Shown here: positions 35,634 to 43,770 of the stretch, piece after piece
How the letters are laid out: each line of letters begins with the position of its first letter
Position numbering within the stretch: position 1 is the stretch's first letter
NCBI GenBank assembly: GCA_045657625.1
Contig: JAZOTM010000040.1
Span: 21,810-85,809, forward strand
Direction: 5' to 3'
DNA: 64,000 bases
DNA from: JAZOTM01 sp045657625
GTDB lineage: Bacteria; Bacillota; Clostridia; Lachnospirales; Lachnospiraceae
Translations under genes and position numbers: made by a program
The notes under the pieces: model-generated
The model's input: the letters and a program-made list of their open reading frames with translations, nothing else
Databases searched by the model: none
What the model was told of the DNA's origin: nothing

Positions 35634-35820
35634 ATTTAAATTCCTTTTCTACCTACTGTTTACGGGTTACCATAAAGATATCAAGTAGCGTTAAAAAAGT
35701 CAACCTTTTTCTTCTTTATTAATATTTATTAACGTTTTCCACTAAATTGTGTGGATAATTCCGCAAATCCTTGTGAATTGTAGAAAAATGATAAATTCAT
35801 TCAAACATTTTTCCTGTGAT

Positions 35821-35881
35821 ACAAGAAAGAATGTCGCATGCGACATTCTCGCGCCAAGCGATTTCTCGCTCAGCGGATTCT
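35821..35881 (+). repeat. Internally deleted copy of the dispersed structured element (copy 2)
   Basis: The first 40 bases (from ACAAGAAAGAATGTCGCATG) are identical to copy 5 at 63861. After CGCGCCAAGCG the middle stem and most of the terminator hairpin are missing, leaving TCTCGCTCAGCGGATTC. It lies just downstream of the SseB-like gene, whose 5' side is marked by copy 3. Confidence 0.8.
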
Positions 35882-35891
35882 AAGTACATGA

Positions 35892-36854
35892 TTAATTTTT
35901 CCAATTATCATCATAAATATCAAGAATTCTCTGAAGTTCTGCGCCTTCCACCGGTGCTTCTCCAAAATCTTCTCTACCGTTTGGTGTGAAACGGCTCATA
36001 TGATGTTCTCCTGCTTTTCCGGCGTATTCGATGGTATAGTAATCTGCTCTGTTTTGTTCTTCGTCATATAAAACATATGCACGGAAAGCCACCGGAATTG
36101 GCTTCTTTTCTTCCGGTAAATCAATGCGAACCAATTGCAAATCTTCGCGAATGTTCAAGACCATAGTAGAAAAAGCATCTTCCTTGAATGGGCACTGCTC
36201 CGGATTCTGGAAGTTCTTTGCATAGAAGTTGCATAAATACTGTTCGCCTTCTTCTACCACTGCATCCATAAATGCCTTTGGATCCTGATAAAGTGCCTTT
36301 GGAATCACATCAAACTCTGTCTTTTGACGTAATAATACCTTCGCCTGTTCTCCTGTCACGCGAATGGTCTTTGGTTTCTGCTGTCTTCTCTTCTGATCCT
36401 GTTCCTTTAATGCTTGCAGCATTTTCTGTTTAATTAAAACATTCTGGGTATGTGGATTTACCGCCATACCATCCAAATGTAGTTTTTCATTTAAAGCCAT
36501 ATTTACAAGGGCCATAAAAGGCATGTTCATGACTACCTGTGGCTTCATTTCCGCAGGAATTAATGTCTGATCGGTATAGACCGGTAAAAATAAACTACCT
36601 TCTTTATTTTTCAATAATGCAGGCAATGGTTTTACATCTGCCGGCAAAGGCTTTGTCTCCCCCGGTTTTGTCGGTTTAAATTGAGATAAATCCGTCCCAT
36701 CCGGAAATTTCCCAGGCACAAACAATCTTGTTTTTACTAAAACATTTATCATTTCAGCCTTTTTTTCATTGGTCTGTTCCTTTAAAAAGGCATCCAAAAC
36801 CTGATTTAATTGCTCTCTGGACTCCTGTCCCGTTAACTTCTTCTCTTCACTCAC
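35892..36854 (-). CDS. SseB-domain protein, function unknown
   Basis: A 320-residue soluble protein. The middle part (about 35-150: FVPGKFPDGTDL, GSLFLPVYTDQTLI, FMALVNMALNEKLHLDGMAVNP) resembles the SseB N-terminal domain. A C-terminal region (about 165-310) may be a second, SseB_C-like domain. Translation starts at a GTG with AGGAGGGG 5 bases upstream. The name comes from an E. coli protein whose role is unclear, so no function is claimed. Structured repeat copies 2 and 3 flank the gene on its 3' and 5' sides. Confidence 0.75.
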   Translation of the reverse strand: MSEEKKLTGQESREQLNQVLDAFLKEQTNEKKAEMINVLVKTRLFVPGKFPDGTDLSQFKPTKPGETKPLPADVKPLPALLKNKEGSLFLPVYTDQTLIPAEMKPQVVMNMPFMALVNMALNEKLHLDGMAVNPHTQNVLIKQKMLQALKEQDQKRRQQKPKTIRVTGEQAKVLLRQKTEFDVIPKALYQDPKAFMDAVVEEGEQYLCNFYAKNFQNPEQCPFKEDAFSTMVLNIREDLQLVRIDLPEEKKPIPVAFRAYVLYDEEQNRADYYTIEYAGKAGEHHMSRFTPNGREDFGEAPVEGAELQRILDIYDDNWKN

Positions 36855-36934
36855 GAAAGCCCCTCCTTCTTGCGTGTTTCCATATTTCCACGCCCTTCCA
36901 TCTTACCACGGATTGCCTCAAAAGTACATGACCC

Positions 36935-37070
36935 AAGAAAGAATGTCGCATGCAACATTCTCGCGCCAAGCGCGGTTGCATTTATGCAACATTTACATCT
37001 CGCGCGCGTGCGCTTCCATAGTGGAGCGCTTTTTATATCATAGGAATGAAATTTCCTATGATATAAAAAA
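36935..37070 (+). repeat. Dispersed structured element (copy 3)
   Basis: A 136-base element. Hairpin 1 is GAATGTCGCATGCAACATTC. Hairpin 2 is GTTGCA-TTTA-TGCAAC. Hairpin 3 is GCGCTTCCATAGTGGAGCGC followed by TTTTT, like a plus-strand terminator. A tail stem of 15 bp follows (TTTATATCATAGGAA with its complement). It lies between degV and the SseB-like gene, both on the minus strand, and abuts the degV terminator. Confidence 0.85.
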
Positions 37071-37092
37071 GGATGTGACTTTCGTCACATCC
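37071..37092 (-). terminator. Terminator of degV
   Basis: GGATGTGAC and GTCACATCC form a 9-bp stem with a 4-base loop. The T-run on the minus strand is the end of repeat copy 3. Confidence 0.85.
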
Positions 37093-37107
37093 CAATAAGC
37101 AATTCTT

Positions 37108-37950
37108 TTATACCACCATGATAATACCGCCATCATTTGCATACATGCTGCTGACACCGGCTGTATCCAATACCACGATTTCTTTGAACATATTCAAATC
37201 TTCCAATTTCTTCTTTACGAACTCTGCACGTTCCGGGCAGTTGCAGTGAGAAACAGCAATGATCTTTTCCTTGCTATCTGTCACACGTTCTACCATAGTC
37301 TCTACCATTTTTCCAAGGGCTTTGTTGATTCCACGCGCCTGTCCAAGTTGGCAAATATTTCCTTCCGGTGTAGAACCCATGATTGGCTTGATATTTAATA
37401 CGTTTGCCACTTTTTCCTTTAAATGGCTCAAACGACCTGCTTTACGCAAGGTTTCCAATGTTTCCAGTACAAAATAGGTATGCTGACTTTCAATATAAGC
37501 CTCTGTTTGTTCCACCACTTCTTCAAAGGAAAGTCCCTGTTTTTCCAACTCTTCTGCCTTCATGCCAATCAAAGTCTGTCCAATAGAAGCAGAACGAGAA
37601 TTGAAAATATAAATCTTCTTGTCTTCCCCGTTTTCTTCTTCGTACAAATTCTTTGCTAAAACAGCACTGTTATAGGAGCCGGAAAGCTGTGCGGATAAGG
37701 TCACAACATAAATGTGATCTACATCACCCTGAAATTTTTCCATAAAAGCTTCCGGAGACGGACATGAAGACTTTGGACTATTCGGGCTCTCTTTTACTCT
37801 GCGTAAAAAATCAGCCTGATCAAAACTTTCATCATCCACAATACGGCAATTATCTACTTCTAATTCCAACGGCACATTCACGTAATTGCCGGTCTTCTTC
37901 AATTCTTCCGGTATTTCTCCACAACTATCGATTACAATTCTGTAACTCAT
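37108..37950 (-). CDS. DegV-family fatty-acid-binding protein
   Basis: A 280-residue DegV protein. In Firmicutes the family (FakB) binds fatty acids and presents them to the kinase FakA. It begins YRIVIDSCGEIPEELKK, has the ligand-site region SPNSPKSSCPSPEAFME and LSAQLSGSYNSAVLAKN, and a C-terminal domain with IMGSTPEGNICQLGQARG. The start at 37950 is set by AGGAGG upstream; an 8-residue longer frame is less likely. No fakA is nearby, which is common because several DegV proteins serve one kinase. Confidence 0.92.
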   Translation of the reverse strand: MSYRIVIDSCGEIPEELKKTGNYVNVPLELEVDNCRIVDDESFDQADFLRRVKESPNSPKSSCPSPEAFMEKFQGDVDHIYVVTLSAQLSGSYNSAVLAKNLYEEENGEDKKIYIFNSRSASIGQTLIGMKAEELEKQGLSFEEVVEQTEAYIESQHTYFVLETLETLRKAGRLSHLKEKVANVLNIKPIMGSTPEGNICQLGQARGINKALGKMVETMVERVTDSKEKIIAVSHCNCPERAEFVKKKLEDLNMFKEIVVLDTAGVSSMYANDGGIIMVV

Positions 37951-38101
37951 TGATTTATTCCTCCTAAAAATCAAAAAATGTTTTGATTATCAAATCTTAT
38001 GTTTTTCTTTTCGATTAGACGTAGTATTGAATACTACATACGGTATACTATCACTTTTCTATCTAATTGAAAAGACTAATTTTTGAAATTCTTATGAATT
38101 T

Positions 38102-39280
38102 TTAAAACCAAACCACCAAACATAAAGAATTATCACTGTTTACATAGTAATAACGATAGGTTCCGGAAATATATGTTTCCATTCCTTTTCCTTCTATAAA
38201 AAAAGAAATTGCCTGTCGATACAATTCCTCTGTAGCAAATTGAATCTGCACCGGATTTCCAATACCCATTTTGGCATCTGCCAGCATTTGGCCAATTTCA
38301 TCCGGATTCCACTCCGTATAATAGAGGCCTTCTACAATAAAGTAGGATTCCTCCGTATGCGTGCACTCCGGAACTTCATAGGATACATCAATGGTATGAT
38401 CCTTTAAAATCTGCTCTGTGGTGACATTCAGATAAGAATAATCAATATACCCTTCTATTTGCTGATTATCATCAAATTCCACATCGCCCCAGGTCACATC
38501 ACAATAGTAATAATTGCCGTCTATACGAACCACATTCCAAGCATGGCCTTCTCCCTGCGAATAACCGGACACCAAAAAACTTTGTACACCCAATTCCTGC
38601 AACATATATTGCATTGCTTCCGCATATCCCTTGCACACCGATCTATGATTGATAAAAACACTCAAAATATTTTGATTGTTATCAGACTCGGTATCATAGG
38701 TCACATTTTCGCAAATAATCTCGTAGACATACTTTACCTTTTCATAATCGGAATCGGAAATGGAAATGCCGGAAAGCCAACTATCCACTTCTGCATCAAT
38801 AGCCGCCTGTTCCTCATTTTTTTCCAATTCTGTCATGGTATAAGAAGGATAAATAGTGGCATAAATCACTGTTTTTCCTTTACTGGTCAACGTATAAGAA
38901 TAGCCACCCACCCAGAAAATTCCACCATAATCCGCCATGACAGAATCATAGACCAACAGTACCTCTGCTGCTTCTGTCGCCGGAATTTGCACGGAATCAT
39001 CCATATTTAACATACAATTTAAAAGCAAATCGTAGCAGGTTTGCAAATCTTCCGATAGGGTGTTGTATACATACTGGTTTTCAGAGATACTCACCACTTC
39101 TGCCGTGGTATCGTCCTCCGCCCAAAGCGACGGTGCTTCTCCATCGATCAAAACCTGCACCGTACTTTCTGCTTCCTGTAATAAATTTACCAGAATCTCT
39201 TGTCCCGCATCGGAATAACAAAAGATTACCGCAAACGCCGCTACACTAATTGCAAAAATACTACCCAAAAATTTTTTCAT
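38102..39280 (-). CDS. Exported transglutaminase-like domain protein
   Basis: A 392-residue protein with an N-terminal signal/anchor (KKFLGSIFAISVAAFAVIFCY). The transglutaminase-like core lies at about 185-275 with the full catalytic triad: Cys in SVCKGYAEAMQYML, His in GEGHAWNVV and Asp in YYCDVTWGD. Such bacterial proteins usually act as proteases or peptide-handling enzymes at the cell surface; the actual reaction is unknown. It starts 7 bases after the aminopeptidase gene, with AGGTG as ribosome binding site. Confidence 0.87.
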   Translation of the reverse strand: MKKFLGSIFAISVAAFAVIFCYSDAGQEILVNLLQEAESTVQVLIDGEAPSLWAEDDTTAEVVSISENQYVYNTLSEDLQTCYDLLLNCMLNMDDSVQIPATEAAEVLLVYDSVMADYGGIFWVGGYSYTLTSKGKTVIYATIYPSYTMTELEKNEEQAAIDAEVDSWLSGISISDSDYEKVKYVYEIICENVTYDTESDNNQNILSVFINHRSVCKGYAEAMQYMLQELGVQSFLVSGYSQGEGHAWNVVRIDGNYYYCDVTWGDVEFDDNQQIEGYIDYSYLNVTTEQILKDHTIDVSYEVPECTHTEESYFIVEGLYYTEWNPDEIGQMLADAKMGIGNPVQIQFATEELYRQAISFFIEGKGMETYISGTYRYYYVNSDNSLCLVVWF

Positions 39281-39287
39281 ACATCAC

Positions 39288-40553
39288 CTAAACATATGCA
39301 AAAAACTCTTTTACGCATCTTTCCAAAGCTACATAATCACCATATCCCATAACTTCTCTTGCAGAATGCATCGCCAAAATCGGCACGCCCACATCAATTA
39401 CCTGGATTGGTAAAAAGCTACCCGCAATCGCTCCTAATGTGCTTCCTCCCGGAATATCCGAGCGATTCATGTAAATCTGATAAGGAATTTCTTTTTCTAT
39501 GCAAAGTCCCAATAAAATGGCCTGGGTCTGCACATCTGTAATATAACTTTGATTGTTGGCCTTTTTTATACAAAAACCATGGGTCAAAACCGGACGGTTG
39601 GTTAAATCCGCCTTTTCTTCATGATTCGGATGTAAACCATGCGCCACATCCACCGACAAAAGCATGGATTGATATAAAATACGATCACGCTCTTCGTTGT
39701 TTATCTTTAATTCCCGAAAAATACGATTCAACAATTCATGCAAAAAGAAGGAACCGGCACCTTGCTTGGTCTTGCTGCCAATTTCCTCATGGTCAAAGCC
39801 AATGGCCATTTGCAAACAAGAATCACTTTCTTTCTCAAAAATTCCTTCTAAAACCGCAGCCACTCCGGTTAAATTATCCAATCTCGGGGAAGATAAAAAC
39901 TCCTGATCTCTTCCGAGGAGTACTGGTTTTTCATAACAATAAACCGATAAATCAAAATCCAAAATATCCTCTTTTTCGATATGCAGTTCCTCTGCCAAGA
40001 AGGACAAGAAATCCTCCTCTTCCCCTAAATCTACGGAAAACAGAGGCAGCATATCCAATTGCCGATTCAGTTCGACCCCTTTATTGATTTCACGATTCAT
40101 ATGAATCGCCAAATTCGGGATTGTTAAAATCGGTCTGCCGGAATCATAGGACAAAGCCTTTGGATGAAAGGCATCCTTTCCTTTCAAAGCAACCACGCCG
40201 GAAATGCCTAACGGGCGATCCAACCAAGTGTTTAAAATTGCGCCACCATATACTTCTGTATTCAATCGCACATAGGTCTTTTTCAAATCCGGATCCGCTT
40301 TAATCTTTAAACACGGATAATCCGTATGCGCTGCCGCAATACGTACTGTTTTTACGTCCTTGGGAATGCGGAAGGCAAAAAAACTGGTACCATGATGTCT
40401 GATAAAGTAGGATTTATTTCCTTTCAAGGTCCATTTTTTATCGTAATATAATTCTTCAAACCCCGCCTTTTTTAATTTTTCTGCGCAAAACTTTACGGTT
40501 TTGGCTGGGGATGTTCCCATTTCTAATAAGTCAAACAAAAAATCTTCTTTCAT
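39288..40553 (-). CDS. M18-family aminopeptidase
   Basis: A 421-residue dinuclear zinc aminopeptidase (aspartyl aminopeptidase group). Metal ligands can be placed: His in AAHTDYPCLKIKADP, Asp and the Glu pair in GFDHEEIGSKTKQGAGS, and the C-terminal His in LAMHSAREVMGYGD. The substrate region SDIPGGSTLGAI is also typical. The start at 40553 follows GGAGG; the longer frame to 40610 has no such site. It is the first gene of a two-gene operon with the transglutaminase-like gene. Confidence 0.92.
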   Translation of the reverse strand: MKEDFLFDLLEMGTSPAKTVKFCAEKLKKAGFEELYYDKKWTLKGNKSYFIRHHGTSFFAFRIPKDVKTVRIAAAHTDYPCLKIKADPDLKKTYVRLNTEVYGGAILNTWLDRPLGISGVVALKGKDAFHPKALSYDSGRPILTIPNLAIHMNREINKGVELNRQLDMLPLFSVDLGEEEDFLSFLAEELHIEKEDILDFDLSVYCYEKPVLLGRDQEFLSSPRLDNLTGVAAVLEGIFEKESDSCLQMAIGFDHEEIGSKTKQGAGSFFLHELLNRIFRELKINNEERDRILYQSMLLSVDVAHGLHPNHEEKADLTNRPVLTHGFCIKKANNQSYITDVQTQAILLGLCIEKEIPYQIYMNRSDIPGGSTLGAIAGSFLPIQVIDVGVPILAMHSAREVMGYGDYVALERCVKEFFAYV

Positions 40554-40605
40554 TCTATTCCTCCGATACGTCTCCATTTTACTATAGACAAGGGATTTTT
40601 TCCAC

Positions 40606-40634
40606 TTCACAGAAAGGGCAAACCCTTTTATAAT
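40606..40634 (+). promoter_or_regulatory. Promoter of the DUF5721-like gene
   Basis: TTCACA (40606-40611) and TATAAT (40629-40634) with a 17-base spacer, followed by GGGAGG and the ATG at 40652. Confidence 0.75.
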
Positions 40635-40651
40635 ACCTATGGGAGGATACT

Positions 40652-41155
40652 ATGATTGCACTAAAAATTAATAAAGTTAAAGATTTTATGAATTGCCTTT
40701 TGCGTACGGAATTGTTCGATTCCTTCCTTTTAGCAGAGGCAACCATTACCACGAATGTGACCTACACGATAGAAGGTGAACTCCAAAAAGATTTTTATTC
40801 TCAAGAAGAATTAGAATCCTTAATTTTTTATAAAGAAGCCTATGTCCCTTATGGACTACTTCGCAACAACTGTTTTCAACTGATCAAAGGCTCTCATACG
40901 CCTTTGTCTTTTCGCTTTATTTTCCATTTACCTGCAAAATTAAAGGAAGCCCTGATAAACCAAGGAGAATTCGGCTTTTCCAACGAAGAAGTGCGGTCTT
41001 TACATATGATTTTGCAGTTTCAAAATGGTACCCTTCAGGTGACTTCCGGCATATCTTACAATACGTTTCGGTTAGACCATGACTTAGACCAATATTTTGA
41101 CCATTGGATTAAGCAATTTTTATCAAAAAACCAATTAGAATTTGAAGAAATTTAG
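40652..41155 (+). CDS. Conserved protein, probably DUF5721 family
   Basis: A 167-residue soluble protein of mixed alpha/beta character (MIALKINKVKDFMNCLL; FDSFLLAEATITTNVTY; FRFIFHLPAKLKEAL). I recall this as a Lachnospiraceae-specific family labelled DUF5721; that name is from memory. It has no catalytic motif or membrane segment. The gene has its own promoter and a GGAGG ribosome binding site, and lies upstream of the csp gene, which also has its own promoter. Confidence 0.75.
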   Translation: MIALKINKVKDFMNCLLRTELFDSFLLAEATITTNVTYTIEGELQKDFYSQEELESLIFYKEAYVPYGLLRNNCFQLIKGSHTPLSFRFIFHLPAKLKEALINQGEFGFSNEEVRSLHMILQFQNGTLQVTSGISYNTFRLDHDLDQYFDHWIKQFLSKNQLEFEEI

Positions 41156-41184
41156 TTTACTTTCCCAATTGGTTATGCTATGCT
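41156..41184 (+). promoter_or_regulatory. csp promoter
   Basis: TTTACT (41156-41161) and TATGCT (41179-41184) with a 17-base spacer. The short untranslated leader (about 50 bases) contains TGTGCAGGTTTTGCACA, a small hairpin. Confidence 0.7.
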
Positions 41185-41241
41185 GAATTTGTGCAGGTTT
41201 TGCACAATTATTATTTATTTATATGTTTTCGGAGGTACGTT

Positions 41242-41445
41242 ATGAAAAAAGGTACAGTAAAATGGTTCAGCAACCAGAAGGGGTATGGATTCATCTCAGA
41301 TGAAGAAGGAAAGGACATTTTCGTTCATTTCACAGCTTTAAACATGGAAGGATTCAAAACACTCGAGGAGGGTGCTAACGTAGAATTTGAAGTTACCGAT
41401 GGTGCAAAAGGACCACAGGCAGCAAATGTACTTGTTGTTAAGTAA
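41242..41445 (+). CDS. Cold-shock protein (CspA family)
   Basis: A 67-residue single-stranded nucleic-acid-binding OB-fold protein. RNP1 (KGYGFI) and RNP2 (IFVHF) are both present within GTVKWFSNQKGYGF and GKDIFVHFTAL. The start at 41242 follows GGAGG by 7 bases; the frame is open upstream to 41191 but this would run through the leader. It acts as an RNA chaperone or antiterminator in this family. Confidence 0.95.
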   Translation: MKKGTVKWFSNQKGYGFISDEEGKDIFVHFTALNMEGFKTLEEGANVEFEVTDGAKGPQAANVLVVK

Positions 41446-41529
41446 TTCATCAGTTGTCTCGGCTACCTTTTTTTCTGAAATAACTTTTATTTAGATAAAG
41501 AGATTACTAGACGCAGAAGAATGAACAGC

Positions 41530-41557
41530 AAAAGCCCAACCAATTGGTTGGGCTTTT
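41530..41557. terminator. Bidirectional terminator between csp and clpX
   Basis: AAAAGCCCAAC and GTTGGGCTTTT around CAATTG; the whole hairpin is nearly a perfect palindrome with T-runs on both strands. Confidence 0.9.
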
Positions 41558-41576
41558 TTCTGTCTCTTTTTCTTTT

Positions 41577-43067
41577 TTAACCCGGAAGAGCCTCTGCACC
41601 TCTCATGGTGATTAACGGGCCACCGTTCTTATTGATGTATTCCTCAGTAATGGTGACTTCACCAATATTCTCATCCTTTGGAATTTCATACATAATATCC
41701 AGCATATACTCTTCAATAATGGCGCGAAGAGCTCTGGCTCCGGTCTTTTCTTCCTTCGCTTTTTCTGCGATGGCACGCACCGCACCATCTGTAAAGTTCA
41801 ATTTTACTTCATCCAGTTCCAATAACTTTTGGTACTGTTTCAAAATCGCATTACGCGGCTCTGTTAAAATCTTGCACAGCATATCTACAGTCAATGCTTC
41901 CATAGAGAATAAAATCGGTAAACGTCCAACGAATTCCGGAATCATACCAAATTTCTTGACATCTTCCACAGTCACCTGCTGCAACAAATTCTCTTCATGA
42001 TCATATTTATCCTTCAAGTCTGCCTTAAATCCAATGGAAGATTCCTTATTCAAACGTTCCTTTATGATATCCTCAATATCCGGGAACGCACCACCACAAA
42101 TAAATAAGATATTTCTGGTGTTTACCGTAGTCATAGGCACCATAGCATTTTTGCTGGTAGCCCCTACAGGCACTTCAATCTCAGCGCCCTCTAAAAGCTT
42201 TAACATACCCTGCTGTACGCTTTCACCGCTGACATCTCTTTGATTGGTATTTTTCTTTTTTGCAATCTTATCAATTTCATCGATAAAAATAATACCCTGT
42301 TCTGCGCGTTCCACATCATTATCTGCTGCCGCAAGCAACTTGGAAACCACGCTTTCAATGTCATCACCAATATAGCCGGCCTCTGTCAAAGAGGTAGCAT
42401 CGGTAATGGCAAGCGGCACATCCAAAAGTCTTGCTAATGTCTGTACCAAATAGGTCTTACCACAACCGGTAGGTCCTATCATCAACATATTGGACTTTTC
42501 AATCTCGATATCATTCATATGGCCGGTTGCCACGCGTTTGTAATGATTATATACCGCAACGGACATTACTTTTTTTGCATAATCCTGCCCTATTACATAT
42601 TCGTCCAAACGTTCTTTTATGATATGCGGTGCAGGAATGTCCTTTAAATCCAAAATCGGTTTCAACTTTCCTTTTTTCTTTTTCACCCGCTGATTCTGCT
42701 GCGGCATCATGCGCTGCAAATCAGAAAGAGAAATCATACTGATATTTGGCATATTGGAAAAAGAATGGGTGGATTCTTTCTTTTCCGTTTCTTCTTCCTC
42801 ACTATCTGCCACTGCATCCGATGTTTTCGAAGCAGTCGGCATGCTGCCGCTTCCCAGGAAGGGACTTAAATCAAAACTATTATCGCCAAACATACTAGTC
42901 ATTGAATCAAAGGTTTGTTGCATACAATCCGGGCAAATCCACATATTGTCCTGCACTTTGATCATTTTTCCTGCTTTGCTTTCCGGTCTTCGACATGCAA
43001 AACAGATTTTTTCATATTCATCGAAGTCTTCCTCCGATGTTACTTCTCTAAATTCCTCGTCTGCCAT
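41577..43067 (-). CDS. clpX: ClpX-type AAA+ unfoldase with a long linker
   Basis: Unfolds proteins for the ClpP protease. The 496 residues are about 70 more than usual. The N-terminal C4 zinc finger (CFAC, then CPDC, residues about 21-46) is followed by an extra linker (about 55-130) rich in Ser, acidic residues and then Lys. The AAA+ core has Walker A GPTGCGKTYLV, the pore loop EAGYIGDD, Walker B IIFIDEIDK and the ClpP-docking IGF tripeptide (SSIGFKADL). All functional motifs are intact. It follows lepB by 14 bases, not clpP, so it may be a second ClpX of this organism. Confidence 0.9.
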   Translation of the reverse strand: MADEEFREVTSEEDFDEYEKICFACRRPESKAGKMIKVQDNMWICPDCMQQTFDSMTSMFGDNSFDLSPFLGSGSMPTASKTSDAVADSEEEETEKKESTHSFSNMPNISMISLSDLQRMMPQQNQRVKKKKGKLKPILDLKDIPAPHIIKERLDEYVIGQDYAKKVMSVAVYNHYKRVATGHMNDIEIEKSNMLMIGPTGCGKTYLVQTLARLLDVPLAITDATSLTEAGYIGDDIESVVSKLLAAADNDVERAEQGIIFIDEIDKIAKKKNTNQRDVSGESVQQGMLKLLEGAEIEVPVGATSKNAMVPMTTVNTRNILFICGGAFPDIEDIIKERLNKESSIGFKADLKDKYDHEENLLQQVTVEDVKKFGMIPEFVGRLPILFSMEALTVDMLCKILTEPRNAILKQYQKLLELDEVKLNFTDGAVRAIAEKAKEEKTGARALRAIIEEYMLDIMYEIPKDENIGEVTITEEYINKNGGPLITMRGAEALPG

Positions 43068-43081
43068 GTTATCCTCACGTT

Positions 43082-43669
43082 CTATAAAATCTCAAATCTG
43101 GGGAAATATTTAAAAATCGCTTTTCCTAAAATTTCATCCTTGGTCACATAAGCGTAGCTCATCGCTTCTTCATAAGAAGATGCAAGTCCTGCCTCTAAGG
43201 CCTTCGATGGCCAATAACGCGCATCCAAAGAATCATTGCGATTGTCCCCAAGCACCAAATAACTATCCTCCGGAACTTCAAAAGTGAAGCCATCATTGTT
43301 GACTAACCACTCCTCCGACAAATAATCCTCCTCCAAGGGTTCGGTGCTACCATCAATATAAATCTTGCCGTCCTTTATTTCCACTGTTTCTCCCGGAAGA
43401 CCAATGACACGTTTGATAAAACTCTGTGACTCGTCTACCGGATATTTGAAAATAATAACGTCATAGCGTTCCGGTTCTGAAAACACATAAGCCAAGCGAA
43501 AACCAATCAAACGATCTCCCGGCTCGATTAACGTCTCCATAGAACCTGTCGGCACTTCTGCATTCACAATGACGAAATGACGCACAAGAAAGGTTAACAC
43601 TAATGCAAATACAATAATCTTAACCCAACTGAGGATTTCCATTATAACAGCATGTTTTTTCTTTTCCAT
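43082..43669 (-). CDS. lepB: Signal peptidase I
   Basis: A membrane-bound peptidase (195 residues) that removes signal peptides from exported proteins. A single N-terminal membrane helix (about 10-30) is followed by the catalytic Ser in VPTGSMETLI and Lys in SFIKRVIGLPGE, with the later box LGDNRNDSLDARYWP. The start at 43669 is chosen for GGAGG 9 bases upstream. It forms an operon with the following clpX gene. Confidence 0.94.
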   Translation of the reverse strand: MEKKKHAVIMEILSWVKIIVFALVLTFLVRHFVIVNAEVPTGSMETLIEPGDRLIGFRLAYVFSEPERYDVIIFKYPVDESQSFIKRVIGLPGETVEIKDGKIYIDGSTEPLEEDYLSEEWLVNNDGFTFEVPEDSYLVLGDNRNDSLDARYWPSKALEAGLASSYEEAMSYAYVTKDEILGKAIFKYFPRFEIL

Positions 43670-43770
43670 GCATGTGGTCCTCCACTTTCCATACTTAACA
43701 GTATTTCTCACCCTTTTAATGATAACATAAAACAGTAGGAAACCCCTATGAAAATTTTTGCCAAAAAACC

